Positions 37,055-46,500 are shown, numbered from the stretch's first letter. The stretch is 64,000 nucleotides of DNA from Spodoptera frugiperda (GCF_023101765.2 NC_064213.1:2418001-2482000), one strand, 5' to 3'. A program made the numbers and translations. Notes: a model not told the origin generated them from the sequence alone.

Positions 37055-37230
37055 TTTTATATTATAAGCCGGTAAATGAGCTGACGGATCACCTGATGGT
37101 AAGCAATACCACCACGATACCCAAAACACCAGAGGCGTTACAAAAGCGTTGCCGGCTTTAGTGGTTGTTGGCCAATCCTGAACTGGGAAGATTGGGAAGA
37201 GGGAGGGATTGGTTGGTTCAATGGCCATCC
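37055..37230 (+). repeat. Rep-D short interspersed repeat
   Basis: 'tataagccggtaaatgagct', 'gacggatcacctgatggtaa', 'acaccagaggcgttacaa', 'gcgttgccggc' and the distal 'gggaagattgggaagaggg'. It abuts a half-copy of the M2 palindrome. Confidence 0.75.
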
Positions 37231-37298
37231 AATCAGAGCGGTCAAACGCGGTCTCGTTTCGATCTCGTTAAACGTAAAGCAAGCTCGTACTAAGCCTA
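37208..37298. mobile_element. Half-copy of palindromic MITE M2
   Basis: 'gccatccaatcagagcggtc', 'gcggtctcgtttcgatctcg' and 'gtaaagcaagctcgtactaa' match the right half of 3775-3934. The other arm is missing. Confidence 0.6.
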
Positions 37299-38459
37299 TA
37301 AGAACACTTTTATTTCCCTTTCGAGGAATAACAGAATATTGTGTATTTATGTAATTATATAACATTTTAATAATATTCTTCTAAACGTGTAGCAAGGAAC
37401 GTGCTTACTACAATCTAATATATTACATCATTTTCCATGTTATTGTTAGAAATTAACCCATACTGATAACGGAAGAACTTGCTTTTTTTATTCCATATTG
37501 TGTATACAACGAAAAATTATGTATTATGTAATCGGCTTACTTAAATAACTGTTTGACGAGTAACTCGACTAGTTTCAAGCCATTCTAGAGGTTCATATTC
37601 ATGAGCAGCATTCCGCGACACACGATGCGGTGATTGTCGCGCTGCAACTGAGTAAGCTAATAACATAATAGTTAATTTAGTATGTCTCACGAAAGTTATA
37701 ATAAAATTACAATAATGTTATATTATATAACAATGTTTTATTTCCCGAATTAATTACAAGAATGGCTCTTAACAGAAGGTTCTGTGATTCGTTATTCTGG
37801 AATATTCTACATTAGCAATTACACTGAGACCTAACAACAGCGCTGAGATTTCCAGTCTTTTTACCGGACTATACCGGGTTGGTTTTTCGCGCGTAAGTAT
37901 CTTGTATGTATGTTTGTACGTATTAAGTATGTGTATGAGTGTTATATCCTTTACTAAACTGTAATTTTCAAGCCACCACCATTACAAAGCATAAAAAAGC
38001 AAAAACAAACTGATCTTATATAGAGGAACTCCATAGTCCAGTGGAAATGTCGAGAAAAACTAGTATTCGATTTTTAAACAGCAGATACACATTGCAATTT
38101 GCTTATCAAGTTACCAACATTCAAAAATTACATGACAGGTAAACCACCTCTTTTTAGGAAATAAATAAATGATGTAATTAAAAAAAAACTAACAAGAATC
38201 GACACAACACCACTACGTAAACACAACGGAAAGTTTCTGTAAATACTTAAACAAGTAAACATACTTAAATATTTAAATTTAAATTATCTCACGAAAATAA
38301 ATATTAAACAAGCAATAAAGTGGAGATTCCTATAGATTTGATACATGAACATGATAATAAAATGTCAGCATGCCATCGAATGTTAAACACGCTATAATAA
38401 TAATAATTATTAACTACCGTGGTAATTGTCATTTGTGACCTACATTACAGCATTTTTTA
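37299..38459. other. No feature seen
   Basis: AT-rich. Words near 37540-37600 ('gactagtttcaagccat', 'gaggttcatattcatgag') echo 26820-26870, hinting at a shared decayed repeat next to a Rep-A site. Confidence 0.4.
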
Positions 38460-38905
38460 TTTACTTACTGGCTTCTGCCAATGGCTGTGACTGCGTATTA
38501 ACAGTAGCCTAGGTGTTATTCCAGACCATAGTCTACCCCTGTACACAGATAAACTTCAGTAGGGCTGATGCCGACCCGGAGCTGCGCACTGCCCCTAGCG
38601 GGTTGCAGGGGCTCCGGCTCCCACGGGGGCTCCGGGGTTGGTCTACTAAGAGAGCCCGGTGCCTCTTTTAGGTGCAGATGGTGGCCACCGGGGAGGTTTT
38701 AGTGCGGTAAAAATCCCACACTCCCTAGATTTTTCCCCAAAAAGCTAGGCGCCTTTTGAAGATTTCCTCCCGTCAACAAAAAAAGGGGGGCTCCAGCTCG
38801 AATAGCAGGAGTAGGAATGGGGTGGTGGTTTTTAGTCAGTAAGATTCTGATACTCCCACTCGCCTCGCCCAGTGCGGGAAAAGTCATTGGGACATTTTTC
38901 CCCAC
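38460..38905 (-). repeat. RTE-tail fragment plus double Rep-A-type block
   Basis: 38460-38560 holds the 'taacagtagcctaggtgtta' type tail. Then follows, in reverse, a GC-rich block 38563-38770 (a variant with 'ccacgggggctccggggttg' and 'agtgcggtaaaaatcccac') and an ordinary Rep-A (38785-38905, 'gctccagctcgaatagcagg'). The two GC-rich blocks share termini but differ inside, so they represent subfamilies placed in tandem. Confidence 0.65.
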
Positions 38906-39099
38906 TCAAAAAAGATTAATGTACGCGCTAAGTTGGTTTAATTGATAAAAACATAATACTGTAAAAGGCAACACGAGAGGCTTGCACGTGATCTGTACGA
39001 GTGTAGTACATACATACATAATATCTACAACAGCATAAGTAATTTATATTTTAATGATAATCAATGTTCTTCATTGCATTGGCTTATATTTACATAAGG

Positions 39100-39300
39100 T
39101 ACTAGCAAACCCGGCGAACTCCGTTTCGCCACCAATAATTGTCCCTGTTTTCCGAATTTTCTTCACTATAAACCTTATGGAGCCCGAAACCTTTCCAACG
39201 AATGCAAAACCATGGAAATCGGTTCGTGCGTTCTGGAGTTATAGCGCCAGGAAGGAAAAACCCAACTTATTTTTATATAATAAAAGATATACACAAACCT
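39100..39300 (+). repeat. Rep-K LINE-tail repeat (copy 1)
   Basis: 'actagcaaacccggcgaact', 'ccgtttcgcc', 'gaaacctttccaacgaatgc', 'aaaaccatggaaatcggttc' and 'tgcgttctggagttatagcg'. The second copy at 45139-45297 is highly similar and equally oriented. Confidence 0.7.
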
Positions 39301-39616
39301 TACAAATCAATATAAAAAAGATGTTCTCAAAACTAGATTAGTACCGGTAAACTATGGCAACTTTACCGGACCCTTGGCAACTTTACCATACTATAGGTAT
39401 TCGGTATAAACTCATTTATCTAAAAATCTACCCACTAGAATTCTGTTTTGTAATAGTAGTATTTTTTAGACATTATAAGGAAATATTTACTATATTTTGC
39501 GTAGACGCAAGACTGCTATTATGCCAGTAATGGCCGTCACAGTGTAGTGCGTGAAAATGTGCTAAAAGTTAGTAGTTCCTAAATTGTGCTCACAGAGCCT
39601 TAACTATTTGTCACAG

Positions 39617-39911
39617 GTGAGTGAAATTTTGATCTTGTATGTATAATATAGTTGGGATTATTGTTGTAATGTCAGCAATTGCTTTTTCTTTAATTTATTG
39701 ATAAATAATCGCTTCGGTAATGTTGACACAGGTTAGGTAAAGTTGCCACGGCCTGCTTTGTGGCAACTTTACCTACAGTTAGGGTTGGCAATAAATGTTT
39801 TTTTCTTGTTTGTGTGTATGTAACCATTTTCGAATACCTAAATTTCACAGCATAATAGTAAATATCCTGGATGATAAGTTATAATGTATTTAATAATACC
39901 TTTTGTTTTAG
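39617..39911 (+). other. Candidate intron in the pogo-like element
   Basis: A strong donor CAG|GTGAGT at 39614-39622 and a T-rich acceptor 'ttttgttttag' ending at 39911 bound a 295-bp interval just ahead of the ATG at 39928. An intron in the 5' leader would fit a transposase transcript. RNA evidence is absent. Confidence 0.4.
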
Positions 39912-39927
39912 AGCCAAATTAGCTCCC

Positions 39928-40026
39928 ATGAAACAAAACTGCAAAAAACTCGGAGCTAGACACTATAAAAATTATACGGAAGTGATGTTAAAAATAGCTA
40001 TGGAGATAGTGAAGTCATTAAATTAA
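39928..40026 (+). pseudogene. Truncated pogo/Tigger-type transposase N-terminus
   Basis: Codes for 32 residues ending in TAA at 40024-40026. The core KKLGARHYKNYTEVMLKIAM resembles the opening of the CENP-B/psq helix-turn-helix found at the N-terminus of pogo-family transposases (pattern K.LG.R.Y..YT...L..A), which binds the element ends. A full transposase would run several hundred residues, with a second DNA-binding domain and a DDE/D catalytic core. All of that is missing, and the frame stops before the recognition helix is complete. The ATG follows a likely splice acceptor at 39911. The element could only move with a transposase supplied elsewhere. Family assignment is by eye on a short match. 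Confidence 0.5.
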
Positions 40027-40822
40027 AAAGTCAAGGATTAAACATTATTTTGTAGCCCTTTTTTACAATTTTAAACATATATACTTACTTAAAATTTTAG
40101 AACTTAATTTAGTTTAAAAAGGAATAATATTTATGTTAGAAATTTGTGCGTTTTTTTTACTTTAGGTTTAAGGTTTATTTTTTTTTTTTTTAAATATACA
40201 TGTCATTAAAAAAAATCTCCCTTTTGACAACCCCGAGCGTAACAAATTATTTGTATGTAAATTACGTTGAAACCTGTGGCAACTATACCTACTGTCTGTG
40301 TAGCCGTTATCTTTATAGATTTCCTCATATTGTTTGCATTATAATACGAAGAGGTCCTAGATGAAGCCCTCTGTACCTCAACAACTCTTTAATATGCAAT
40401 ACACGATGAATACGGCGCGTAGGTAAAGTTGCCAAAAAATTGGTATCTTTACCGATGTTGTTTTTTCTTTACTACGGCTAAAGTAAGCGTTTGTATATAA
40501 AGACGATTACGGTAAAGTGAGCCAGATAAACTACAATTGTAAATATATAGTTTTGGTTTCTATGCGTCTTATGGTTAAAAATATATTTCGATTTTTGTTC
40601 GAAAATATGGTAAAGTTGCCATGTTTTACGGTATAACAGGGATGAGGAACACCAATGACTCATCTAGATGCAAATGTAATCTATTCGTCTTGTCAGTAAT
40701 TAAAAAGACGATGCTACGATTGCTAGATGACGTCATACTTTAGTAATCACAGATGGCGATAAAGTATAGCGCAACTTCCACTAATTGACATTAGTAAAGA
40801 TATTCTATTGTTTACTTGAGTA

Positions 40823-40830
40823 TAAGATAC
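40823..40830. repeat. 8-bp target site duplication, left
   Basis: TAAGATAC immediately left of the inverted-repeat element. The identical octamer stands at 42768-42775 on the right. Confidence 0.85.
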
Positions 40831-41499
40831 ATGTCCGTATGGATTGAGGAGCCACATCAGATTTTTAAAATCTGATTTTACCATTATTTAGCAGCAAGGA
40901 AGCTGATTTTGCAGCACGAATTCTAGATTTAGCAGCAAGATATATAACTAGATATATTAATGCAAAAGTGGCTCCTCAATCTAAACGTTTAAATTGAGGA
41001 GCCACCTATAACTCGTTAAGTAATAGATGAATATTTTTGAAAATTTTGTATCATTTAGCAGCAATTTTGCATATTACCGTCTACAAATTTCGCTTCTGTG
41101 GCGCTAAAATGTAAGAAAATACAATACTTTTAGTATGGCTCCTCTATCTAAATTTAACAGGTGAGTTTCTACTGGATATGAGCGATCAATTATTATATTC
41201 GACATAATGATCATTTAGTAGGTGTTGTGTTTGTTTTTGCAGTATAGGAATAAAATAGTAAAACAGAGTAAATTTTGTAGATGAACGCATTTTCTTTGGC
41301 TCCTCAATCCTGACGTTCTAATTATATATGTTTGACTGTACCCACCTGAGATGACAACGGAATCTAAAGCCAGAGATACTAGCATTTAGCAGAAATGTCT
41401 GCTAAATATATCTGCACAGTTCAGCAATGTATTTAATTTAGATTCTGAAAAAAACAATACTTAACTATTTTCTTGTAAATTCAGCGTGTAGGGTGACCA
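40831..41499 (+). repeat. Left 669-bp inverted arm
   Basis: Contains ATTGAGGAGCCAC at 40843-40855 and 40993-41005, its complement GTGGCTCCTCAAT at 40968-40980, TGGCTCCTCTAT at 41136-41147 and TTGGCTCCTCAATCC at 41296-41310. TTTAGCAGCAA is at 40887, 40928 and 41054. Two of the motifs form a nested hairpin around AAACGTTT (40968-41005), and another is ATTTAGCAGA/TCTGCTAAAT (41384-41408). A CAG|GTGAGT donor-like site lies at about 41158-41166. Confidence 0.9.
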
Positions 41500-41587
41500 T
41501 ATACTCGTAAATGAAACCAAGATAAGTAATTTGTTAAATTTATATTTTCATAACTGGTTATATCTATTGTACCTACGATTTAATTAT

Positions 41588-41881
41588 TTAGCAATCAATG
41601 TGGCTATAAGTTATAGAATGAATGAATATAGGTTGATCAGTGCTTATACGAATTTTAGAATCGTAATCATCGTAACAGAATATCTCATCTTTCGGTGTAA
41701 GATAGTGACATTTATAGTGGCCTGTCCCAGTTTCGATAATTGGTGGAATATTTTCTATTTCAATTTGTAAACTTCGAATCCGAACACTGCGTATTAAATA
41801 AATAAATATAAATAATAGCAATAGTCGGCACAAAATGTACTTACATTGAAAACAGGATATCGTACTGCACTTAATTATCAA
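41588..41881 (-). CDS. Hypothetical loop ORF of the inverted-repeat element
   Basis: The only sizeable minus-strand frame in the loop, 97 codons. A TATA-like TATAAATA lies about 75-85 bp upstream at roughly 41957-41964, and an ATTAAA polyadenylation-like signal lies just past the stop. A GTAAGT...ACGCAG pair bounds 58 bp inside it, which would make the N-terminal hydrophobic third an intron. After that point the peptide contains GTGHYKCHY and, 8 residues on, CYDDYDSK. The GHY...YDD pairing recalls the C-terminal His box of ubiquitin-specific proteases (GHY...W...DD), but the length is far too short for that enzyme and no catalytic Cys box is seen. It might be a captured host gene fragment or the last exon of a lost transposase. 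Spliced, no in-frame ATG is obvious. Confidence 0.3.
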   Translation of the reverse strand: MIIKCSTISCFQCKYILCRLLLLFIFIYLIRSVRIRSLQIEIENIPPIIETGTGHYKCHYLTPKDEIFCYDDYDSKIRISTDQPIFIHSITYSHIDC

Positions 41882-42098
41882 TCACTGCACAATATTGCAC
41901 ATATTAATATCCCCACAATTCAACTATGATGACACAAACGTGATGATTAACTTTATATTTATAGGAAATCCAAGTTAAGTATTTATTTTCTATGTGAATA
42001 TACAAACGAGAATACTTCACTGCTAATGAACACTTTGTTAAATAAATATTATTGTCGGTTGGTAAGAGAAATAATAATTTGGAGATACCCTCAAACTG

Positions 42099-42767
42099 TG
42101 GTCACCCTACACGCTGAATTTACAAGAAAATAGTTAAGTATTGTTTTTTTCAGAATCTAAATTAAATACATTGCTGAACTGTGCAGATATATTTAGCAGA
42201 CATTTCTGCTAAATGCTAGTATCTCTGGCTTTAGATTCCGTTGTCATCTCAGGTGGGTACAGTCAAACATATATAATTAGAACGTCAGGATTGAGGAGCC
42301 AAAGAAAATGCGTTCATCTACAAAATTTACTCTGTTTTACTATTTTATTCCTATACTGCAAAAACAAACACAACACCTACTAAATGATCATTATGTCGAA
42401 TATAATAATTGATCGCTCATATCCAGTAGAAACTCACCTGTTAAATTTAGATAGAGGAGCCATACTAAAAGTATTGTATTTTCTTACATTTTAGCGCCAC
42501 AGAAGCGAAATTTGTAGACGGTAATATGCAAAATTGCTGCTAAATGATACAAAATTTTCAAAAATATTCATCTATTACTTAACGAGTTATAGGTGGCTCC
42601 TCAATTTAAACGTTTAGATTGAGGAGCCACTTTTGCATTAATATATCTAGTTATATATCTTGCTGCTAAATCTAGAATTCGTGCTGCAAAATCAGCTTCC
42701 TTGCTGCTAAATAATGGTAAAATCAGATTTTAAAAATCTGATGTGGCTCCTCAATCCTTACGGACAT
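42099..42767 (-). repeat. Right 669-bp inverted arm
   Basis: Reverse complement of 40831-41499 with a single substitution near the tip. The same nested hairpins and repeated motifs are present in mirror order. Confidence 0.9.
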
Positions 42768-42775
42768 TAAGATAC
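42768..42775. repeat. 8-bp target site duplication, right
   Basis: TAAGATAC, identical to 40823-40830. Confidence 0.85.
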
Positions 42776-42834
42776 TCTAGTGCCTTGGGTGGTGCGACCG
42801 CCTTTATTTAGAAACTACTCCAGGTATTCGTTTT

Positions 42835-43141
42835 TTTAAGTGGGGACAATCATATAATGCTTTCCCGCCTTGAGCGAAAGAGTAACAAACATCCATACTC
42901 AAACTTTTGCAATTTAGTGAAGTAATAAGGCAAAAAAGTGTCTGCATAAGTTTATTTTTTCAATTTCACGTGTCGGTGTAAAGTTTCGATTCAGCCCATC
43001 CTTTTTTTGGAGGGTGGTAAATCATCTAAAGTCTTCTCCTGCCTTAGGCGAGGCGAGAGGGAGTGTCAGGCTCTTACTGACTAAAAACCACCCCGTTCCT
43101 ACTCCTGCATTTCGAACTAGAGCCCCGGTGAGGTGGGTAGT
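42835..43141 (+). repeat. Rep-A scrap, RTE-tail scrap and a full Rep-A
   Basis: 42835-42880 starts as Rep-A ('aagtggggacaatcatataa') and switches to 'gagtaacaaacatccatact' of the RTE-type tail. A complete Rep-A follows at 43000-43140 ('ggaggg', 'gcgaggcgagagggagtgtc', 'ctaaaaaccaccccgttcc', 'gagccccggtg'). Confidence 0.65.
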
Positions 43142-43559
43142 TAGCAACTAAGCAACCTAGATACTACCCATAGTATAAAAACAAGATGCTAGCTGAATAC
43201 CTAATTTATAAATGCAGGAATATGTATTTATATAAAATCACGAACTGTTTATCAATGCAAATATAAGTTACGGAGAAATACTACGTTATTGTGTTCCTAT
43301 TACATTTATTTATTACGTTTATATTATACCCTTTACATTTACTTATAAAATAAGTCGGAACTATTTTATTTGGTGTAACCAATGAATTTAGATTATGCAA
43401 ATAGCATTCAAACAGCTCAAACCTTCTACGGTGTGAGAATAGACTTTGGTCAGCTGTGGTCATTGATATAGATGGTCATGATGATGAAACAGCAATCATA
43501 AAAGAACATCATAAAGTCTGGCTCCGAAATGTATCCCATAATATCCGCAAGGATCAGCC
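43142..43559. other. No feature seen
   Basis: AT-rich. A 66-codon frame begins at 43456 and is unrecognised. Confidence 0.45.
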
Positions 43560-43762
43560 TGTCAAAAGAGGCTCGAAACACAACATATCGTCACATCTTT
43601 TGATCCCCAGAGAAATAAAAACAAGTACATATGCAATAGAGGCAAATGGGCCATAGAAGGTGAATCTACGTATACCACACACAATCCCAGACTCCGTAAA
43701 CTAGTACTGAGAAATTTTCGAAAAACCGAAAAAAAAAGGAAAAGAAACTTTCGCCTAACTGC
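43560..43762 (-). repeat. Degraded Rep-C SINE
   Basis: 'caatcccagactccgtaaac', 'gtactgagaaattttcgaaa' and 'aaccgaaaaaaa' correspond to the middle of Rep-C. The ends are not recognisable. Confidence 0.45.
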
Positions 43763-44211
43763 TAAATTCAATCTCAAATCTTAAACCAAAGAATTGAGAT
43801 CGGTTATTGAAATTGTCAGTAACTGAATCACAAATTCAATTTCATATAAAACAGAATTAAGCTCACCCAGAACTTCAAAATACAACAAAAATAAATACAA
43901 GCCAGTAAAACACTAAGCAAATAATGATGAATAACGATGATACAGATATTTGCTTATGCCATTGGTCCGTCAGGTACATGTACTAAACAAATATTTTGCT
44001 TAAAAGCCTGATAGTCAAGAATCACTGGTGCAGATTTTTATAATCACAATTACGTAAGTTATTTTGTCTTAGGAGAAATCTTTATCTTACGAGATGGTGA
44101 TTTAGTTATCATTGTGAATGATAATTTAGACATAATGCAGTAGATTTGCTAAAACTGGGGACACTAAATATATTTCAGAATCATATGCATTACGGTTTCT
44201 ATCAACTTCTT
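43763..44211. other. No feature seen
   Basis: AT-rich spacer. Confidence 0.5.
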
Positions 44212-44372
44212 GTCGTCATCATCATAATCATCGGCTGGAAGACGTCCACTGCTGAACAAAGCCGTGGAATGAAGTAGGAACTTCATCCTCCACGCTGAAC
44301 GCCAGCTCGCCACTTGCATCCAATGGTTTTCCGCGACTCTGACAATGTCATCGGTCCATCTAGCTAGTCCTT
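44212..44372. repeat. LINE-derived fragment
   Basis: After a CATCAT run: 'cggctggaagacgtccactg', 'ctgaacaaagccgtgg', 'ccagctcgccacttgcatcc' and 'tcatcggtccatctagct'. I recognise this as a common lepidopteran LINE-end segment. Open frames through it are not genes. Confidence 0.55.
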
Positions 44373-44469
44373 GTATATTTTTATAATAACTATCGTGAGA
44401 CATGCTAAATTAACTGAAAATCACGGTGTTTGTTTACGTACATTAATGGAGAAAAGCTCTAGTTTAAAA

Positions 44470-44574
44470 TCACAGAGGGACTCTTCAACATCGCACAGTC
44501 TACTGTATTACGAGTAGACTGGGCGACGTCGCCGCATCTGCGCACGCTGCTCATGAAGAAGAGTCCCTCTGTGA
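44470..44574. other. 105-bp nested hairpin
   Basis: TCACAGAGGGACTCTTC (44470-44486) pairs perfectly with GAAGAGTCCCTCTGTGA (44558-44574). Inside, CAGTCTACT (44496-44504) pairs with AGTAGACTG (44513-44521), next to the palindrome GCGACGTCGC (44523-44532). It may be a small MITE or a structured transcript. The outer flanks 'tttaaaa' and 'ctaaaaaa' are also roughly complementary. Confidence 0.65.
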
Positions 44575-45138
44575 CTAAAAAATAATGGAGTGGGTTCACC
44601 GAGATTTTAAGTTAACCTTGTATATTTATTTAATGTTCCGGTTCTCAATTTTTTCCTTGTCTGACCCAAAATGGTTGGTATTTGTAACAACTGTTACAAA
44701 CCTTTGAAGTCCCTTGACTGTTCAAACAACAAGACAACAATTTTGAAGAATCAAACATTTTTATTAATGCTTCTGTTAAAAATACAGACATGTTAATAAA
44801 TCTTAAATATCTGTATCTCTTTGTCTGTGGCATTGAACTTCCGAAACGGATGAACTGATTCATATTGAGGTAAGTACCGACATGTCAAATATTTGTTTGT
44901 TATATGACAGCCCTTCGGATTAATCGATGTTTAGGTTTTGTGTTTCTGGTGTTTGAAACGGTTAGTTTTCTTTATTTTCTCTTTTTATAAACCCTGAACC
45001 ACTATACTGAATTGGATAGGTAATTCTCTGGACGACAATTATAGTTCTTTAATGTTAGGAAAATTTTGGAAAGAAAATTTCAAGCAAAAAGATAGATACG
45101 ACGTCGATTTCAAAGTTAAGCGAAATTATATTAATCAA
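44575..45138. other. No feature seen
   Basis: AT-rich spacer. Confidence 0.5.
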
Positions 45139-45297
45139 CTAGCAAATCCGGCGAACTCCGTTTCGCTACAAAATTTTCTTTGCTATAAACCTCACGGAGC
45201 CTGAGACCTTTCCAACGAATGCAAAACCATGGAAATCGGTTTATGCGTTCTGGAGTTATAGCGTCAGAAAGGAAATACCGACTTATTTTTATATTAT
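45139..45297 (+). repeat. Rep-K LINE-tail repeat (copy 2)
   Basis: 'actagcaaatccggcgaact', 'ccgtttcgctac', 'ttccaacgaatgcaaaacca' and 'gcgttctggagttatagcgt'. It stops where the TIR element at 45299 begins. Confidence 0.7.
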
Positions 45298-45441
45298 ACA
45301 ATGTGATAGGGGTGAGACTTCTAACCAGTTAAGGCTGAGTTCTACATCTAATTTTATCGACAAAAGTCAGGGGTCGAATCCCCTCCCCCTAAAAATTATG
45401 GCTATTTTAATATTTTTTTTTACTTTTATTGATATCAAAGG

Positions 45442-45482
45442 TTTTTGTTTCTACGACGCATACAGCGTCGTAGAAACAAAAA
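45442..45482. other. Perfect 18-bp stem with 5-base loop
   Basis: TTTTTGTTTCTACGACGC (45442-45459) and GCGTCGTAGAAACAAAAA (45465-45482) are exact complements, separated by ATACA. It lies just inside the left terminal repeat of the 45299 element. 'acgacaaacg' repeats follow. Confidence 0.75.
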
Positions 45483-45606
45483 ACGACAAACGACAAACGG
45501 TAGCTAATAACCTTGGCTAACTAATTCATTACTTTTTTCATATGTTTGATAATGTTTTGGTGAGATAAAAAATCATTTGTGAATTATTTTTACCGAAAAA
45601 ATCACT

Positions 45607-46160
45607 AAGAAAGAAAGAGAAAGAAAGAAAGAAAGAAAAATCATTTATTCGGCACCGGGCACGATGCACCAAAACCAAACACAAAATAGAAGAAAAAAAA
45701 ATGGTAAAATTAATTAATACATTTAAAAAAAACACAAAAAAATGCACTACTTAATTATATAGAAAAAAAAAAAAAATAAAAACACATACAAACACACAAC
45801 AGATAAAAGAAAAAAAAAACAAGGTGGCAACGTGCCCAAGCCAAAAGGGTTGCCACCTCAGTATGAGCTGGGCACCGAAAGTACCCAGCACTGATTTTCA
45901 GTTGGCACCCCTTGCAGTGACCCACGGACGGAGACAACGCACAAAACAATACACAAGTAATATAGTAAAATAAATTAACAGAATAAATAAACATAAAAAT
46001 GAGAATATTAAAATAAACATACATACATATATTTTGAAATACATCTATAAATAAATAAAAATAAATGATGACAATTAAAAAGAACATAATAAAAGAAAAA
46101 CATAATATTGTGGGTAGGTGTGTGATCGTAAGGTCACCCCGCAGCACGACACTCATTTGA
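45607..46160 (-). mobile_element. LINE 3' end with GAAA-type microsatellite tail
   Basis: On the minus strand an apparent 3' UTR with 'ggggtgccaactgaaaatca' and 'ggtggcaacccttttggct' ends in AATAAATGATTTTTCTTTC and a (TTTC)n tail (45607-45638). This body-plus-tail layout marks the 3' terminus of a non-LTR element. Its coding part is absent, and the extent upstream (towards 46160) is approximate. It is distinct from the neighbouring CR1-type LINE, which has its own AT-type tail. Confidence 0.6.
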
Positions 46161-46500
46161 CTCCTACCCGTAAAAGTGGTCGCTTTGTCATTACCCCATG
46201 GAAACGAATAAATTATCTAGACTATGTAGGTACATGTCTAGATAACAGTGCGCGGAAGAGCGAGCGTGGAAGGTGTAAGAAAATACAAGAAAATACAAGG
46301 GTGGCACAGGACGGCAACCCACCAACAACTAACGCAGACAACATGGGACTCGAAGGTAAGTTTACCAGACTTATTGTATCCCGCATTGCTGCTACATAGC
46401 ACTCATACATGGTATTTAGATTTTTAGATTTTAATAATAAGAAAATGTCAGATTATAAATAAGTTAAGATAAAAAAATATGTCATACTCATGTGAACCTA
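46161..46500. other. Unassigned GC-mixed segment between two LINEs
   Basis: Includes a short 'ctagacta' / 'tctagata' near-palindrome at 46217-46245 and a 93-codon plus-strand frame (46118-46399) of unknown nature. It could be original interior of the 45299 element. Confidence 0.35.

Larger units (their letters stand above)
39338..40637 (+). mobile_element. Pogo-like non-autonomous DNA transposon
   Basis: Terminal inverted repeats of about 30 bp: left TACCGGTAAACTATGGCAAC onward (39342), and the right end, whose complement reads TACCGTAAAACATGGCAAC. The terminal 12-mer GGCAACTTTACC occurs at both ends (39356-39367; inverted at 40609-40620) and again at 39376-39387, 39736-39747 (inverted), 39762-39773, 40278-40289 (one mismatch) and 40422-40433 (inverted). 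Such repeated motifs are candidate transposase-binding sites. It encodes only the first 32 residues of a pogo/CENP-B-like DNA-binding domain (39928-40026). Exact ends and a TA duplication could not be fixed. Confidence 0.7.
40831..42767. mobile_element. Long-inverted-repeat (foldback-type) transposon, nearly perfect arms
   Basis: A 1,937-bp element with two arms of exactly 669 bp (40831-41499 and 42099-42767) that are reverse complements. I compared them base by base and found one difference (40840, T versus A). A 599-bp unique loop lies between. It is flanked by the 8-bp duplication TAAGATAC, showing transposition and not a simple palindromic rearrangement. Each arm carries five GGCTCCTC-type motifs and several TTTAGCAGCAA words in both orientations. 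Very long terminal repeats with 7-10 bp duplications occur in Foldback/Galileo (P superfamily) and Mutator-type elements. No transposase domain is visible, so the superfamily is open. Confidence 0.9.

Noticed and set aside
40831..42767. Simple genomic palindrome or assembly mirror
   Set aside because: The exact 8-bp direct duplication outside both arms and the unique central loop argue for transposition, although an assembly check is still warranted.
45755..46156. 133-codon minus-strand frame resembling a membrane protein
   Set aside because: Phe/Tyr/Ile-rich translation of the AT-rich 3' UTR of a LINE; not a genuine membrane protein.
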